42,038 nt of DNA. Source: Actinomycetota bacterium. Its GTDB lineage: Bacteria; Actinomycetota; Actinomycetes; Actinomycetales; Kineosporiaceae. Positions 31,334-39,946 of the stretch are shown piece by piece; the first letter of the stretch is position 1, and each line of letters starts with the position of its first letter. The position numbers were made by a program, and so were the translations under genes. The notes below the pieces were generated by a model. The model worked only from the letters and a program-made list of their open reading frames with translations, was not told where the DNA came from and made no database searches. The stretch lies in the NCBI GenBank assembly GCA_016213575.1, contig JACRAB010000244.1, forward strand, positions 1-42,038, given 5' to 3'.

Positions 31334-32583
31334 GACACCCGCTCACGGACATCGATCTGTCCCGTGACAGCCGAGGTGATCAGCGCGGCGCGGCGCTCTT
31401 TGGACAGTTCGATGAGGCGCAGCGATCTGTCGATAAGGCGCTCAGTCTGTGTTGTCGCGACTTGCAGCTGACGCGAAATCTCGCGTTGCGTATCTAGCGT
31501 CGGCATAACGAGACGGAACCGCTTCAAATCTTCGCAAGTGAGTCCGCCCTTCGTGCTGCCGTTCTCGTCACTGATCGACCGCAACTCGTCGTAGGCGGCG
31601 GTAAGAGCCCAGAGCAGATACTCGGGGTCCCAATACTTCTTGTCAGGCGTCACGAAAGCCAAATGCTGGCTAATAGTCGCGCTCACATCGAGAATCGTAA
31701 CCGACCCTCGCGTTTTTCCCTGTCCAGTGAGGCCGACAAGGAGTGACCCCGGCGACACAATGGGTAGGTGGCACTGCCTGAGCGCCTCCGACGTAACGAA
31801 CTGATCCGAGTTGACGACTCGAGGTTGATTTACGAAAGAACTATTCAGCCACGGAAAATCCCCGTCCAACCAATAGGAAGACTCATCACGCCGGGGAGTC
31901 GAACCGTTCCCGATCCGCGATCGCCGGCCAAGTTTGTCCGTTCTCGGGTCGCCGGCTTGCGGCCTCTCAATCCAGTGACGCACCATCGCTTGCCTTCGTT
32001 CGCGAACGGTATCGATCAGTTGCTCCTGCTTCGCGATGAGCTTGTCGATCTGCGCGGTCTCGCGGTCAAGGAAGTCTGCGATCCCTTCTTGCTCGGAATG
32101 AGGAGGGAGCAATACAGGAAGGACTCGAAACATGTCATTGTCTATTTCCGCTTGTCCAATGCGGACCCCTCGCGAAATCAATGCGTATCCATCCGCATAG
32201 GCGGAGGACCGGAGCAACCAATTGAGATAGCGCGCGGATTCGCGATGACGTGGCGCGAAGCAGATGTAGTGACCCGATACAATTCCTCGTAGCGTTGAAA
32301 TACCGACTGAGCCTTGCCAAGCCTTCATGCGATTAGTGACTAGCCACCCTGGATGAACGAGCTGGTAGATACTTCGATTCTCTGCCGTCTGGTTGCTATT
32401 GTCTCGGGAGTCCTTCGCCACGACACCGTGCTCCCGGAAGACGGAGAGCATGCGCTCGTCTGGGTGGTCCGTGTCCTTGACCCGATCAAATAGGGTCCAC
32501 AAAGGCCTCGTCGTCCAATGCGCGGGGATGCGACCTAGCCATGGGATGCCTGACTCAACGACGCTCACACTCACCGCGCTCAT
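31330..32583 (-). CDS. hsdS: Type I restriction-modification, S (specificity) subunit
   Basis: 417 aa, ATG 32583 overlapping the hsdM stop (ATGA). There are two target-recognition domains: the first begins with GIPWLGRIPAHWTTRPLWTLF, the second with RSRIGNGSTPRRDE. Each is followed by a conserved coiled-coil helix (EQEGIADFLDRETAQIDKLIAKQEQLI and QREISRQLQVATTQTERLIDRSLRLIELSKERR). This repeated half-site plan is typical of HsdS and implies a bipartite recognition sequence, which cannot be read from the protein. Base composition is the lowest of the operon, as is common for exchanged specificity genes. Confidence 0.93.
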   Translation of the reverse strand: MSAVSVSVVESGIPWLGRIPAHWTTRPLWTLFDRVKDTDHPDERMLSVFREHGVVAKDSRDNSNQTAENRSIYQLVHPGWLVTNRMKAWQGSVGISTLRGIVSGHYICFAPRHRESARYLNWLLRSSAYADGYALISRGVRIGQAEIDNDMFRVLPVLLPPHSEQEGIADFLDRETAQIDKLIAKQEQLIDTVRERRQAMVRHWIERPQAGDPRTDKLGRRSRIGNGSTPRRDESSYWLDGDFPWLNSSFVNQPRVVNSDQFVTSEALRQCHLPIVSPGSLLVGLTGQGKTRGSVTILDVSATISQHLAFVTPDKKYWDPEYLLWALTAAYDELRSISDENGSTKGGLTCEDLKRFRLVMPTLDTQREISRQLQVATTQTERLIDRSLRLIELSKERRAALITSAVTGQIDVRERVS

Positions 32584-34337
32584 TTCTCCACCTGGCGCAA
32601 CAGGTCCATGATTTCCTCGACTAGTTTGTTGAGGTCAGCGTCGATCTCCTCAAGCGGCCGGGGTGGCGTGTAGACGTAGAAGTGGCGGGTGAACGGGACC
32701 TCGTAGCCGACCTTGGTCTTGGTGTAGTCAATCCACGCGTCAGGGACGTGTGGGCGTACCTCGGCCTCAAAGTAGGCGGCGATCACGTCGTCCCGCCCGT
32801 CGGCACCGAGGCTGTTTCCACCGTAGGCGAAAGGGATGTTCTCGGTGTCGCGGAGTTTGGCATCGGCCTTTGGGTTCCCCTTGCGGTCGATGACGGGGCT
32901 GCTCGCATCGTCAAGCAGGGGTCGTTCGACAGTGATGGCCCAGTAGCCGAACGAGTCGGTGGTGAAGATCCTGGCGTGGTCGGTCTCCGCGTAGTCGGCG
33001 TAGAGCTTGACGATTGCGTCGCGGTCGGCTGCGGACAGTTCGCGGCTCTTGTCGCCAAGGTTTTTTCGCATCTTCGTGTAGTAGCCACTGCCGTCGATGA
33101 GCTGGACCTTGCCGATCCGCTCAGCGGGTTTGGCATTGTCGAGGATCCACACGTAGGTGGAGATCCCGGTGTTGTAGAACATATTCATCGGGAGAGCCAC
33201 GATCGCGTCGACGAGGTCGTTCTCCAGGAGCCAGCGACGGATCTCGCTAGGCCCGGAGCCTGCGCCGCCGGTGAACAAGGGCGATCCGTTGAGAACGATG
33301 CCGGCGCGGCCGCCGCCCTCGTGAACGGGGCGCATCTTGGTGGCGAGGTGCTGCAGGAACAGCATCTGGCCGTCGCTGATCGGCGGCAGGCCGCCTGGGA
33401 AGCGACTGCGATCCCCCGCGCGGGCGACCTCGGCCTTAACCGCCTTCTCGGAGGCCTTCCAGTCGACCCCGTACGGCGGGTTGGACAGGCAGTAATCGAA
33501 CGTCGTTCCTGCGAACAGGTCCTCTGCAAGGGTGTCACCGAGCTTGATGTTCAGTGCGTCCTGCCCCTTGGCGATCATGTCTGACTTGCAGATTGCGTAC
33601 GACTGGTCGTTGATCTCCTGTCCGTACAGCCTCAGTCGGGCGTCCGGGTTGCGCCCCGGTGCTTCGGAAGTACCGACTAGGTGCTCCTCGGCTACCGAAA
33701 GCATGCCACCCGTGCCGGCGGTCGGGTCGTAGACGGTGCGCACGATGCCCTTCTCCGACAGTGCCTTGTCATCGCCAGCGAACAGCAGATCGACCATGAG
33801 CCGGATCGCGTCCCGCGGGGTGAAGTGCTCCCCGGCGGTCTCATTCGAGGCCTCGGCGAACTTGCGGATCAATTCCTCGAAGAGGTCCCCCATAGCCGCA
33901 TTGGAGACCCGCTCGGGGTGCAGATCTACCTCGGCAAACTTCTGCACCACGATCAACAGCCGGTTCTTCTCGGCCAGAGTGGCGATCTCGTTGTCAAATC
34001 GGAAGCGCTCGAAGACGTCGATGTTCTTGGAGAACCCGGCGAGGTGGTCGATGAGGTTGGCCGCCAGGCCGTCCGGGTCTCCCGCAAGCTTCTCGAACGT
34101 CCACGGGGACCCGCTGTAGAACGTGAGCCCGGTCTGCTTGCGGATCATTGCGTCGCGCAGCTCGTCGCGCAGGTCGCGCCCGACGATGTCCCGTACCTGC
34201 TCGCGGGTCGGGTCCAGCACACAGTCGAGCCGCCGCAGGATCGTCATGGGGAGGATCACGTTGCCGTACTGGTGCGGCTTGTAGACCCCCCGGAGTTGAT
34301 CGGCGATCGACCACACGAAGTTCCCAAGCTGACTCAC
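32580..34337 (-). CDS. hsdM: Type I restriction-modification, M (N6-adenine methyltransferase) subunit
   Basis: 585 aa from GTG 34337 (VSQLGNFVWSIADQLRGVYKPHQYGNVILP, a standard HsdM start), with GGAG nine bases upstream. An open frame goes on to 34460 but lacks family likeness. The SAM-binding motif DPTAGTGGM is at 204-212 and the catalytic N6-adenine motif NPPYG at 286-290. The N-terminal helical domain and the C-terminal part that contacts HsdS (YTPPRPLEEIDADLNKLVEEIMDLLRQV) are both present. It methylates host DNA and, with S alone, forms the protective methyltransferase. It is the first gene of the hsdM-hsdS-hsdR operon. Confidence 0.95.
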   Translation of the reverse strand: MSQLGNFVWSIADQLRGVYKPHQYGNVILPMTILRRLDCVLDPTREQVRDIVGRDLRDELRDAMIRKQTGLTFYSGSPWTFEKLAGDPDGLAANLIDHLAGFSKNIDVFERFRFDNEIATLAEKNRLLIVVQKFAEVDLHPERVSNAAMGDLFEELIRKFAEASNETAGEHFTPRDAIRLMVDLLFAGDDKALSEKGIVRTVYDPTAGTGGMLSVAEEHLVGTSEAPGRNPDARLRLYGQEINDQSYAICKSDMIAKGQDALNIKLGDTLAEDLFAGTTFDYCLSNPPYGVDWKASEKAVKAEVARAGDRSRFPGGLPPISDGQMLFLQHLATKMRPVHEGGGRAGIVLNGSPLFTGGAGSGPSEIRRWLLENDLVDAIVALPMNMFYNTGISTYVWILDNAKPAERIGKVQLIDGSGYYTKMRKNLGDKSRELSAADRDAIVKLYADYAETDHARIFTTDSFGYWAITVERPLLDDASSPVIDRKGNPKADAKLRDTENIPFAYGGNSLGADGRDDVIAAYFEAEVRPHVPDAWIDYTKTKVGYEVPFTRHFYVYTPPRPLEEIDADLNKLVEEIMDLLRQVEK

Positions 34338-34587
34338 AAAATCACTCTCCAACGACCGCTGGGGCACGACTTGACACCCCCAGAGGCATCCTTTCAGGAG
34401 GAGTCCCTCGTCGGATGGAACCTGACACTTCCGGCCTGCGGCGCCCTGATGGTTGAACAATCGCGCTGGTCGGCCCGGCGTTCCGTTCAGCGGAGATGAT
34501 CATCGTGGGGTGATGGCAAACGGCAAGCCGTATGTCCCAGCCCCGCTAGCATCATGCATACGCACAACCCGTATCTGAGGTGATCGT
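34338..34587. other. Divergent regulatory region between hsdM and the XRE gene
   Basis: 250 nt containing the hsdM ribosome site on the minus strand (about 34347-34352), an AT-richer stretch at 34500-34575 and the operator-like motif at 34551. No gene is seen. Confidence 0.5.
34551..34568 (+). promoter_or_regulatory. Operator-like motif upstream of the XRE regulator
   Basis: ATCATGCATACGCACAAC shares 15 of 18 positions with the perfect dyad at 37076, including the uninterrupted TGCATACGCAC. It lies about 20 bp before the XRE start and probably overlaps its promoter, which suggests autoregulation. Confidence 0.5.
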
Positions 34588-35463
34588 CTGTCCGGCGAGC
34601 AGCAGCGCGTCGCGGCTCGCCGCCAGCTTGGCGCCGAGCTCCGAAGCCTGCGCGAGCAGCGGGGGTTGACCGGCGTTCAGATGGCGGAGCGGCTCGGCTG
34701 GTCGCAGTCGAAGGTCAGCCGCATCGAGGCCGCGCGGACCCGCTCCGAACTCGAGGACGTTGCCGCCCTGCTCGAGGCGCTCGAGGTGCCGGTCGCCCTG
34801 CGCGCTGACCTGCTCACGCTAGCTGAGGAGGCCGCCGGCCCGGCCGAGGCCTGGCGGAACTCATCACGCGTCGGGCTGACTCGACGGCAGCAGGACTTCA
34901 TCAACTCGGAGGCCTCCGCCTCCCGGCTGCGGCACTACCAGCCGGTTCTCCTTCCGGGGTACCTCCAAACCCCGGAGTACGCCCGGCGGGTCATCGAGTT
35001 GGCCGGCTCGAAAGACGTCGAGCGCGCCCTGTCGATGCGACTCGCACGAGGCGCCGTCGTCCGTCGGTCAGATGCTCCGCGGTACGAGGTCGTCCTGCTC
35101 GAGACGGTGCTCCGCTGGCGACCTGTCGCCCCTGACCTCATGGCTGCGCAGCTGTTCGCGCTTGAGGAGGTGGCGCGGCGCCGGAACGTCGAGGTCAGGG
35201 TGGTCAGCCTGGACGACGAGCAGAGCGTTTTCGTGCAGCACCCATTCGTCCTGTACGACTTCCCCGCCGGCGCACCGTCCGAGGTTCTGGTCGAGACGAC
35301 ACGCACCGACCTGCGGCTGACGGACGAGGCCGACGTCACGGCGTACGCCGGCTGGTTCAACCGGCTGTGGAGAGCCGGCTTGCCCCGAAAGCAGTCGATG
35401 ATGTTGATTCGTACCGTGGCCCAGCAGATGCACGACCAACACAAGTCCATGGAGGGACGATGA
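34588..35463 (+). CDS. XRE-family helix-turn-helix regulator (DUF5753/DUF397-associated type)
   Basis: 291 aa if it begins at CTG 34588. GAGGTGAT (34577-34584) is a good ribosome site just before it, and the frame is closed by TGA at 34576. The resulting start (L/M)SGEQQRVAARQLGAELRSLREQRGLTGVQMAERLGWSQSKVSRIEAART contains the entire XRE helix-turn-helix; the next possible starts (TTG 34666, ATG 34681) would cut it. The C-terminal 200 residues (EASASRLRHYQPVLLPGYLQTPEYARRVIEL.., VLLETVLRWRP, FVLYDFPAG) are the DUF5753 domain found with these regulators in actinobacteria. A DUF397 gene follows with an ATGA overlap, the usual pairing. Confidence 0.88.
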   Translation: MSGEQQRVAARRQLGAELRSLREQRGLTGVQMAERLGWSQSKVSRIEAARTRSELEDVAALLEALEVPVALRADLLTLAEEAAGPAEAWRNSSRVGLTRRQQDFINSEASASRLRHYQPVLLPGYLQTPEYARRVIELAGSKDVERALSMRLARGAVVRRSDAPRYEVVLLETVLRWRPVAPDLMAAQLFALEEVARRRNVEVRVVSLDDEQSVFVQHPFVLYDFPAGAPSEVLVETTRTDLRLTDEADVTAYAGWFNRLWRAGLPRKQSMMLIRTVAQQMHDQHKSMEGR

Positions 35464-35663
35464 GCGAGCAGCTCGACTGGAGGGGCGCCGACTGGCAGAA
35501 GTCGGGGCACAGCGGTGACGGCAACTGTGTGGAGGTCGCCTTCCTGGGTGGCGCCGTCGGTGTGAGGGACAGCAAGGACCGTTCGGGGCCGATGCTGACC
35601 TTCACGCCGGCCGAGTGGACGGCGTTCGCCGCAGGCGTGCGCGACGGCCAGTTCGACCGATGA
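35460..35663 (+). CDS. DUF397 protein
   Basis: 67 aa, ATG 35460 overlapping the XRE stop, preceded by GGAGGGA. The sequence DWRGADWQKSGHSGDGNCVEVAFLGGAVGVRDSKDRSGPMLTFTPAEWTAFAAGVRDGQFD covers the complete DUF397 family: W.KSS-like segment, NCVEVA, VRDSKD..G..L.F....W..F. These small proteins accompany XRE/DUF5753 regulators and are thought to act with them, in some cases in toxin-antitoxin-like manner; no activity can be assigned here. Confidence 0.92.
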   Translation: MSEQLDWRGADWQKSGHSGDGNCVEVAFLGGAVGVRDSKDRSGPMLTFTPAEWTAFAAGVRDGQFDR

Positions 35664-35726
35664 CGAGTGGTGGGGCCGGGTGACCGCCGGCCCCACCGCC
35701 CGCCGTCCGGCGGGGGAGAGGCGGTC

Positions 35727-36965
35727 GTGACAACACCCGCTCAGGGCGAACCACAGACGGCAGCTCGGCTGCCTCGAGCCTTCCAAGCGCTCTGGGCGTC
35801 AATGGCCGTCTCCAGCGTCGGCGACGGCGCGCTAACCGCAGCGATGCCTCTGCTCGCCGCTTACCTCACCCGGGACCCGATCGGCGTGGCCGTGGTGAGC
35901 GTCGGAGCCTCGCTGCCCTGGTTCGTGGTGGGTGTGTTCGCTGGGGCTTGGGTCGACCGGCTGCCCCGCCGTTCCGTGATGATCGTGTCGGACGTCGCGA
36001 GGGGCGCCGCTCTCGCCGTCCTGGTCACTCTGATCCTTGCCGGCTCGGCGAGCATCCCGCTGCTCGCCGTCGTTGCGTTCGTGCTGACGACAGGGCAGGT
36101 CTTCTTCGACGCGGCCGCCCAGGCGGCACTTCCCCAGGTGCTGGGGCGCGACACATCCGTGCTCGGCAGGGCCAACGGTCGGCTGTTCGCCACGCAGACC
36201 GTCGGAGCCACTCTGGCCGGCCCACCGATCGGCGGTGCCTTGTTCGGCGTCGCGCCGTGGGCGCCCTTCGCCGTCGATGCTGCGTCGTTCGTCGCGTCGT
36301 CCGGCTTCGTGCTCGGAGTGCCGCGCGCTGACGCACCCGAGGGCGGCAACCGGCTGAGCATTCGTGCGAGCGTGCGCGAAGGGTTCGCCTACCTCTTCGC
36401 GAGTCGCATCCTGGTGACATTGGCCTGCGCTCTCACCGCCTACAACGTCTGCTTCAACCTGGCGTCGGCGACGCTCGTGCTCTTCGCCCAGGAGCAGCTC
36501 GGGGTGACTGACGGGACCTTCGGCCTACTGTTGGCGTCCATGTCGGCCGGCGCGATCGCCATCGGCATGGTTTCCGCGCGCGTCCTCGCGCGCATCGGCG
36601 TGGGCGGGGCCGTCGTCGCCTCGCTGGCAGCCCAGGGCATCGGGTGGGCAGGGGTGGCCCTGTCCGGGTCTGTCTGGCTGGCAGGAGTGTCCCTTGCAGC
36701 TACCGGCGCCGCTTCCACGATGGTGACCGTAGCCGTCGTCTCCGAACGGCAGTCGACTGTACCCGACGCGCTGCTCGGCCGGGTCACCTCGGCATTCCGA
36801 TTGATCGGCAACGGGTTCGCACCGCTGGGTGGGGTGGCCGGCGGACTGCTTGCAGGTGCCGCCGGCCTGCGAGCCCCGCTCATCGCCGCGCCGGTGCTGC
36901 TCGCGCTGTGCGTCGTTGTTTTCGGGCTTCTCTTGACCCGACGCGCCCCCATCAACGAGGACTGA
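35727..36965 (+). CDS. Major facilitator superfamily transporter
   Basis: 412 aa from GTG 35727, with GGGGGAGAGG upstream; an earlier start at 35667 lacks a ribosome site and overlaps nothing conserved. Twelve hydrophobic segments are visible. The signature loop between helices 2 and 3 is GAWVDRLPRRSVMIVSD, and FQALWASMAVSSVGDGALTAAMPLLAAYLTRDP begins the first helix. The type is the drug/siderophore exporter branch (EntS-like). The substrate is unknown. It starts 63 bp after the DUF397 stop, so it may share that promoter. It could be cargo of the island or part of the regulator's regulon. Confidence 0.85.
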   Translation: MTTPAQGEPQTAARLPRAFQALWASMAVSSVGDGALTAAMPLLAAYLTRDPIGVAVVSVGASLPWFVVGVFAGAWVDRLPRRSVMIVSDVARGAALAVLVTLILAGSASIPLLAVVAFVLTTGQVFFDAAAQAALPQVLGRDTSVLGRANGRLFATQTVGATLAGPPIGGALFGVAPWAPFAVDAASFVASSGFVLGVPRADAPEGGNRLSIRASVREGFAYLFASRILVTLACALTAYNVCFNLASATLVLFAQEQLGVTDGTFGLLLASMSAGAIAIGMVSARVLARIGVGGAVVASLAAQGIGWAGVALSGSVWLAGVSLAATGAASTMVTVAVVSERQSTVPDALLGRVTSAFRLIGNGFAPLGGVAGGLLAGAAGLRAPLIAAPVLLALCVVVFGLLLTRRAPINED

Positions 36966-37178
36966 CCGCACCGGATACCACGGCGGACGACGGAGTCGCG
37001 CGCCGTCGTACCGGGCCCCCATCGGCCCAGCGCGCAGTCATGCCTGGCTGCGCGGAGTCGCGTCCGCGCCTTGACATCGTGCATACGCACGATGCATGGT
37101 GACTATGCACGATAAAGGATGACGAGCCGCAGATAACTTCAGCCGACTCCAGTCAGGTTCAGTCCGAGGGGACCAACG
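36966..37178. other. Regulatory region before the conjugation-type genes
   Basis: 213 nt without a gene. It contains the TTGACA box and dyads described separately at 37071-37113, and the GAGGGGA ribosome site of the next gene at about 37166-37172. Confidence 0.5.
37071..37113 (+). promoter_or_regulatory. Promoter with compound operator before the conjugation block
   Basis: TTGACA (37071-37076) is a consensus -35 box. It runs directly into the perfect dyad ATCGTGCATACGCACGAT (37076-37093; 7-bp arms, 4-base loop). A further half-site ATGCACGAT at 37105-37113 is the exact complement of ATCGTGCAT at 37076-37084. No good -10 hexamer could be fixed. The near match at 34551 suggests one regulator binds both places. 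Confidence 0.55.
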
Positions 37179-37370
37179 ATGAAGACGACGAACCGCCAAC
37201 GCCGTGCCGTCCGAGCGCGGGGTGGACTACCGACGCGAACGCCGCGCCGGTCACTGCGCGACGCGATGCCGATTCCTGGTGTGGGCGCGCTGGCCCTGGG
37301 CGTTTCGGCGCTCGCGCTGGTGTCCGCGGTCGCTGAGGTTGTGCAGCGTCTGACCGGTTGGAGCGTGTGA
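37179..37370 (+). CDS. Small membrane protein (63 aa) at the head of the conjugation-type block
   Basis: ATG 37179 with GAGGGGA upstream. A very basic N-terminus (MKTTNRQRRAVRARGGLPTRTPRRSLRD) is followed by one hydrophobic helix (IPGVGALALGVSALALVSAVAEVV). No family is recognised. Small single-pass proteins like this often precede transfer genes in actinobacterial integrative elements. Its stop overlaps the GTG of the next frame, so the two are translationally linked. Confidence 0.6.
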   Translation: MKTTNRQRRAVRARGGLPTRTPRRSLRDAMPIPGVGALALGVSALALVSAVAEVVQRLTGWSV

Positions 37371-37738
37371 TGGTCCCCCGGCAGTCGCAGCGAATCACTG
37401 CAGCGACGCTCGACCTCAAGCCGGACGTCGGGGCCACCGCCGGCGCGCTCGAAGTCACCAGCTCGACGCAGACGGCCGCGGTCGCGCCTGCGCCGGTGGC
37501 GAACGCCGGCGCCGGGGCCGACCTTGACCCGACGGATGTCGGGTGGGGCGGGGTGATCCGGATCCGGCGCAGCCGCCGCGAGCTGCTGTGGCCGCTGGGC
37601 TGTGTCGCGGGCCCGGCGCTGCTGTCGCTCGCCGCATGGCTGCTCACCAGCGACCCGGTGTGGCTGGTCGGTACCGGCGCCGGCGTCCTGGTCGTGCTCG
37701 CCGCCGTCGACCACGTCATTGTCAACCGCGGCACCTGA
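37367..37738 (+). CDS. Membrane protein with two helices (about 123 aa)
   Basis: GTG 37367 overlaps the previous stop (GTGA); ATG 37370 is the second codon. The first 60 residues are soluble and Ala/Thr-rich. RIRRSRRELLWPLGCVAGPALLSLAAWLL and WLVGTGAGVLVVLAAVDHVIV follow, giving two membrane helices after a basic segment. No domain is recognised. The position between the 63-aa protein and the coupling ATPase suggests a membrane partner of the transfer machinery (inference). Confidence 0.6.
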   Translation: MMVPRQSQRITAATLDLKPDVGATAGALEVTSSTQTAAVAPAPVANAGAGADLDPTDVGWGGVIRIRRSRRELLWPLGCVAGPALLSLAAWLLTSDPVWLVGTGAGVLVVLAAVDHVIVNRGT

Positions 37739-37981
37739 CCGCGGTACTCCTTCTCGGCCTGGCCTGCTCAGCGTGGGCTGGCCGTCCTGATCCCGGGTGG
37801 CGTCCGGTGGCCCCCTCGCCCCGGACGTCACCCGGCTCCACGACCCGCCCCACTCAGACCCCATCTGATCTGCGAGCGGACGACCCGCACCGCGCCGTCC
37901 GGCGATACCCCACGCCCATTGACGCGTCCGCGTCAACCCACCCGTCCTGTCCCCTTCTGTTGCTGTGTCTGGAGTTTCGTC
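37739..37981. other. Gap before the coupling-protein gene
   Basis: 243 nt with no supported gene. GGAG at 37971 serves the ATG at 37982. A frame beginning LTAVLLLGLACSAWAG looks like a signal peptide but has no proper start or nearby stop. Confidence 0.4.
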
Positions 37982-39946
37982 ATGGTGTTCAAGGTTCTTC
38001 GCGCAGTCCGGCACCTGCCCTGGCGCCCGCTCGTGGTCGCCGCCCTCATGCTCGCGGTGGCTCAGGCCACCGGCCGGGTCGAGGCGTGGGCGACGTTCAC
38101 GACCCGCCTCACGGTCGCCGGCTGGGTCCTGACCATCGGGCTGCTCGCCTGGTGGTGGCTGCGCTGGCTCGCGCCGGCGTTGTCGACGGGGCGGTGGGTG
38201 GACCGCCGCGACGACGCGTCCCAGCACGCCGGTGGGGTCGCGACCTGGACCGACATCGGAGAGCTGTCGTCCGCGCACCGGCTCCGGGCCCGGATGCTCG
38301 ACCTCCGGCCCTCCCTCGCCGGCCTGCCGAGGTGGCGGCGCCGCCGGGTCCCCCTCACCGAGGTCGGCGTCCAGTTGCTCCGCACCAGCCCGGTGCGCGG
38401 GGTGAACTCGGTGTGGTCCCCGTGCGACGAGGTCACCCTGCGCGTCGGTGGCCCCCGACAGGGCAAGTCCGCGTCCCTGACCTGCCACGCCCTGGACGCC
38501 CCCGGCGCACTGCTCGTCACGACGTCGCGGACCGACCTGCTCGAGGACACCGCCACCCACCGCGCCGGCCAGGGCCGGGTCCTGAACTACAACCCGACCG
38601 GCCTCGCCACCAACCCCGAGGACGACGGGCACAAGGCGATGGCCGCGGTGCGAGCCGGCGAGCTGGTCAGGTGGTCGCCGCTCGCCGGGTGCACCGACTT
38701 CGGGACGGCCACCCGCCGCGCGAAAGACCTCGTCCCGGACTCCGGTGCCAGCGCCGAGGGCGAGCGGTGGGACGAGCAGGCCCGCGGCCTGCTCGCCACC
38801 CTCCTGCACGCCGCCGCTCGTTCGGGTGGATCGATGCGGACCGTGCTGGGCTGGATCAGCCCCGCTGACGTGATCGCCCGCGACGAGATCCTCGACGCCC
38901 TGGCCGACAGCCCGGACGCCCGGGCGATGTCCTCGGAGATCCGCGGCCTCTATGGCACGAACGACCGGACCCTGTCCTCGATCACCGCGACCCTGCGCCC
39001 CAAGCTGCGCTGGCTCCTCGACCCCACTCTCGCTGCGTCAGGGGACGCGCCGTTGACGGACCCGGGGTTCCTCGACGTCGCTGCGTTCGTCGCCACCGGC
39101 CGCGACAGCCTGTACCTGATCGGCCGTGACGGCGGCGCCCCGACCCTGATCGGCGCGCTCACCGCGGAGGTCGCGCACCAGGTGCGGCTGCACGCGGCGC
39201 GGATGCCCCGCGGGCGCCTCGACCCGCCGATGACCGCCGTCCTCGACGAGGCTCCGATCACCTGCGGTCCCATCCCGCTGCATGAGTGGACCGCCGACAT
39301 GGGCGGGTTCAACCTCACCCTGCACATCGGCGCCCAGTCCCTGTCCCAGCTCGAGGACGTCTGGGGCTCCCGCCGGGCGGCGGCGATCTTGGGCAACGTC
39401 GGGTCCCTGATCGTGTTCGGCGGCATCAAGAATCAGGCCGACCCGATCCACATCTCCACCCTGACCGGCACCCGGCTGGTCCGGGTCGACGAGGACGACG
39501 CCCGGCCCCTGCCGGTGATGACCCCTGCCGAGATCACCGCCCTGCCCGTTGGGACGGCGCTGGTCATCCGCAACGGCATGCGCCCCATCGTCGGTGCCGC
39601 CCCCTGGCTCGGCGACCGCCGCCCCACCCGCACCCGCGCCGCCCTCAGCGCAGCGCGCGCCGCGACCACACGCACCGTGACCCGAACCGTGCAGGCACTG
39701 ACCACCTCCGCCGCATCGACCGCACCCGTCCCCGCGCCAGCACCCACGACCTCGGCGTCGGAGCCGGCGTCGGAGCCGGCGTCCAGCCCTGCCGCGGCTC
39801 GCGCCGAACGTGCCCGCCAGCTGCGCAACGAGATCGACGCGATCTTCGCCCGCCCCGGTCTCGACGACGCCCTCGATAACGACCCGACCCGCTCCGAGCC
39901 CGAGGACCGCCCGAACACCCAGGACGACCACGGAGGTGCCGCATGA
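37982..39946 (+). CDS. VirD4/TraG-type conjugal transfer coupling ATPase
   Basis: 654 aa, ATG 37982 with GGAG seven bases upstream. Two N-terminal membrane helices (about 16-30 and 43-62) are followed by a cytoplasmic ATPase: Walker A GGPRQGKS at 156-163, Walker B MTAVLDEAP near 420, and the SLSQLEDVWG...ILGNVGSLIVFGGI block typical of TraG/TraD coupling proteins. It would bring the DNA substrate to the transfer channel at the membrane. The last 90 residues are an Ala/Thr/Pro/Glu-rich tail with a short SEPASEPAS repeat and an acidic end. The next gene begins inside the stop (ATGA). No relaxase or VirB4/VirB6 gene is in the window. Confidence 0.85.
   Translation: MVFKVLRAVRHLPWRPLVVAALMLAVAQATGRVEAWATFTTRLTVAGWVLTIGLLAWWWLRWLAPALSTGRWVDRRDDASQHAGGVATWTDIGELSSAHRLRARMLDLRPSLAGLPRWRRRRVPLTEVGVQLLRTSPVRGVNSVWSPCDEVTLRVGGPRQGKSASLTCHALDAPGALLVTTSRTDLLEDTATHRAGQGRVLNYNPTGLATNPEDDGHKAMAAVRAGELVRWSPLAGCTDFGTATRRAKDLVPDSGASAEGERWDEQARGLLATLLHAAARSGGSMRTVLGWISPADVIARDEILDALADSPDARAMSSEIRGLYGTNDRTLSSITATLRPKLRWLLDPTLAASGDAPLTDPGFLDVAAFVATGRDSLYLIGRDGGAPTLIGALTAEVAHQVRLHAARMPRGRLDPPMTAVLDEAPITCGPIPLHEWTADMGGFNLTLHIGAQSLSQLEDVWGSRRAAAILGNVGSLIVFGGIKNQADPIHISTLTGTRLVRVDEDDARPLPVMTPAEITALPVGTALVIRNGMRPIVGAAPWLGDRRPTRTRAALSAARAATTRTVTRTVQALTTSAASTAPVPAPAPTTSASEPASEPASSPAAARAERARQLRNEIDAIFARPGLDDALDNDPTRSEPEDRPNTQDDHGGAA

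Noticed and set aside
34338-34460. Upstream extension of hsdM to ATG 34460
   Set aside because: The added residues match nothing in HsdM proteins, whereas GTG 34337 gives the standard N-terminus with a ribosome site.
37735-37981. Lipoprotein-like peptide LTAVLLLGLACSAWAG after the two-helix protein
   Set aside because: It would need a CTG start inside the previous stop, and no in-frame stop occurs before the coupling gene, so it is most likely chance.
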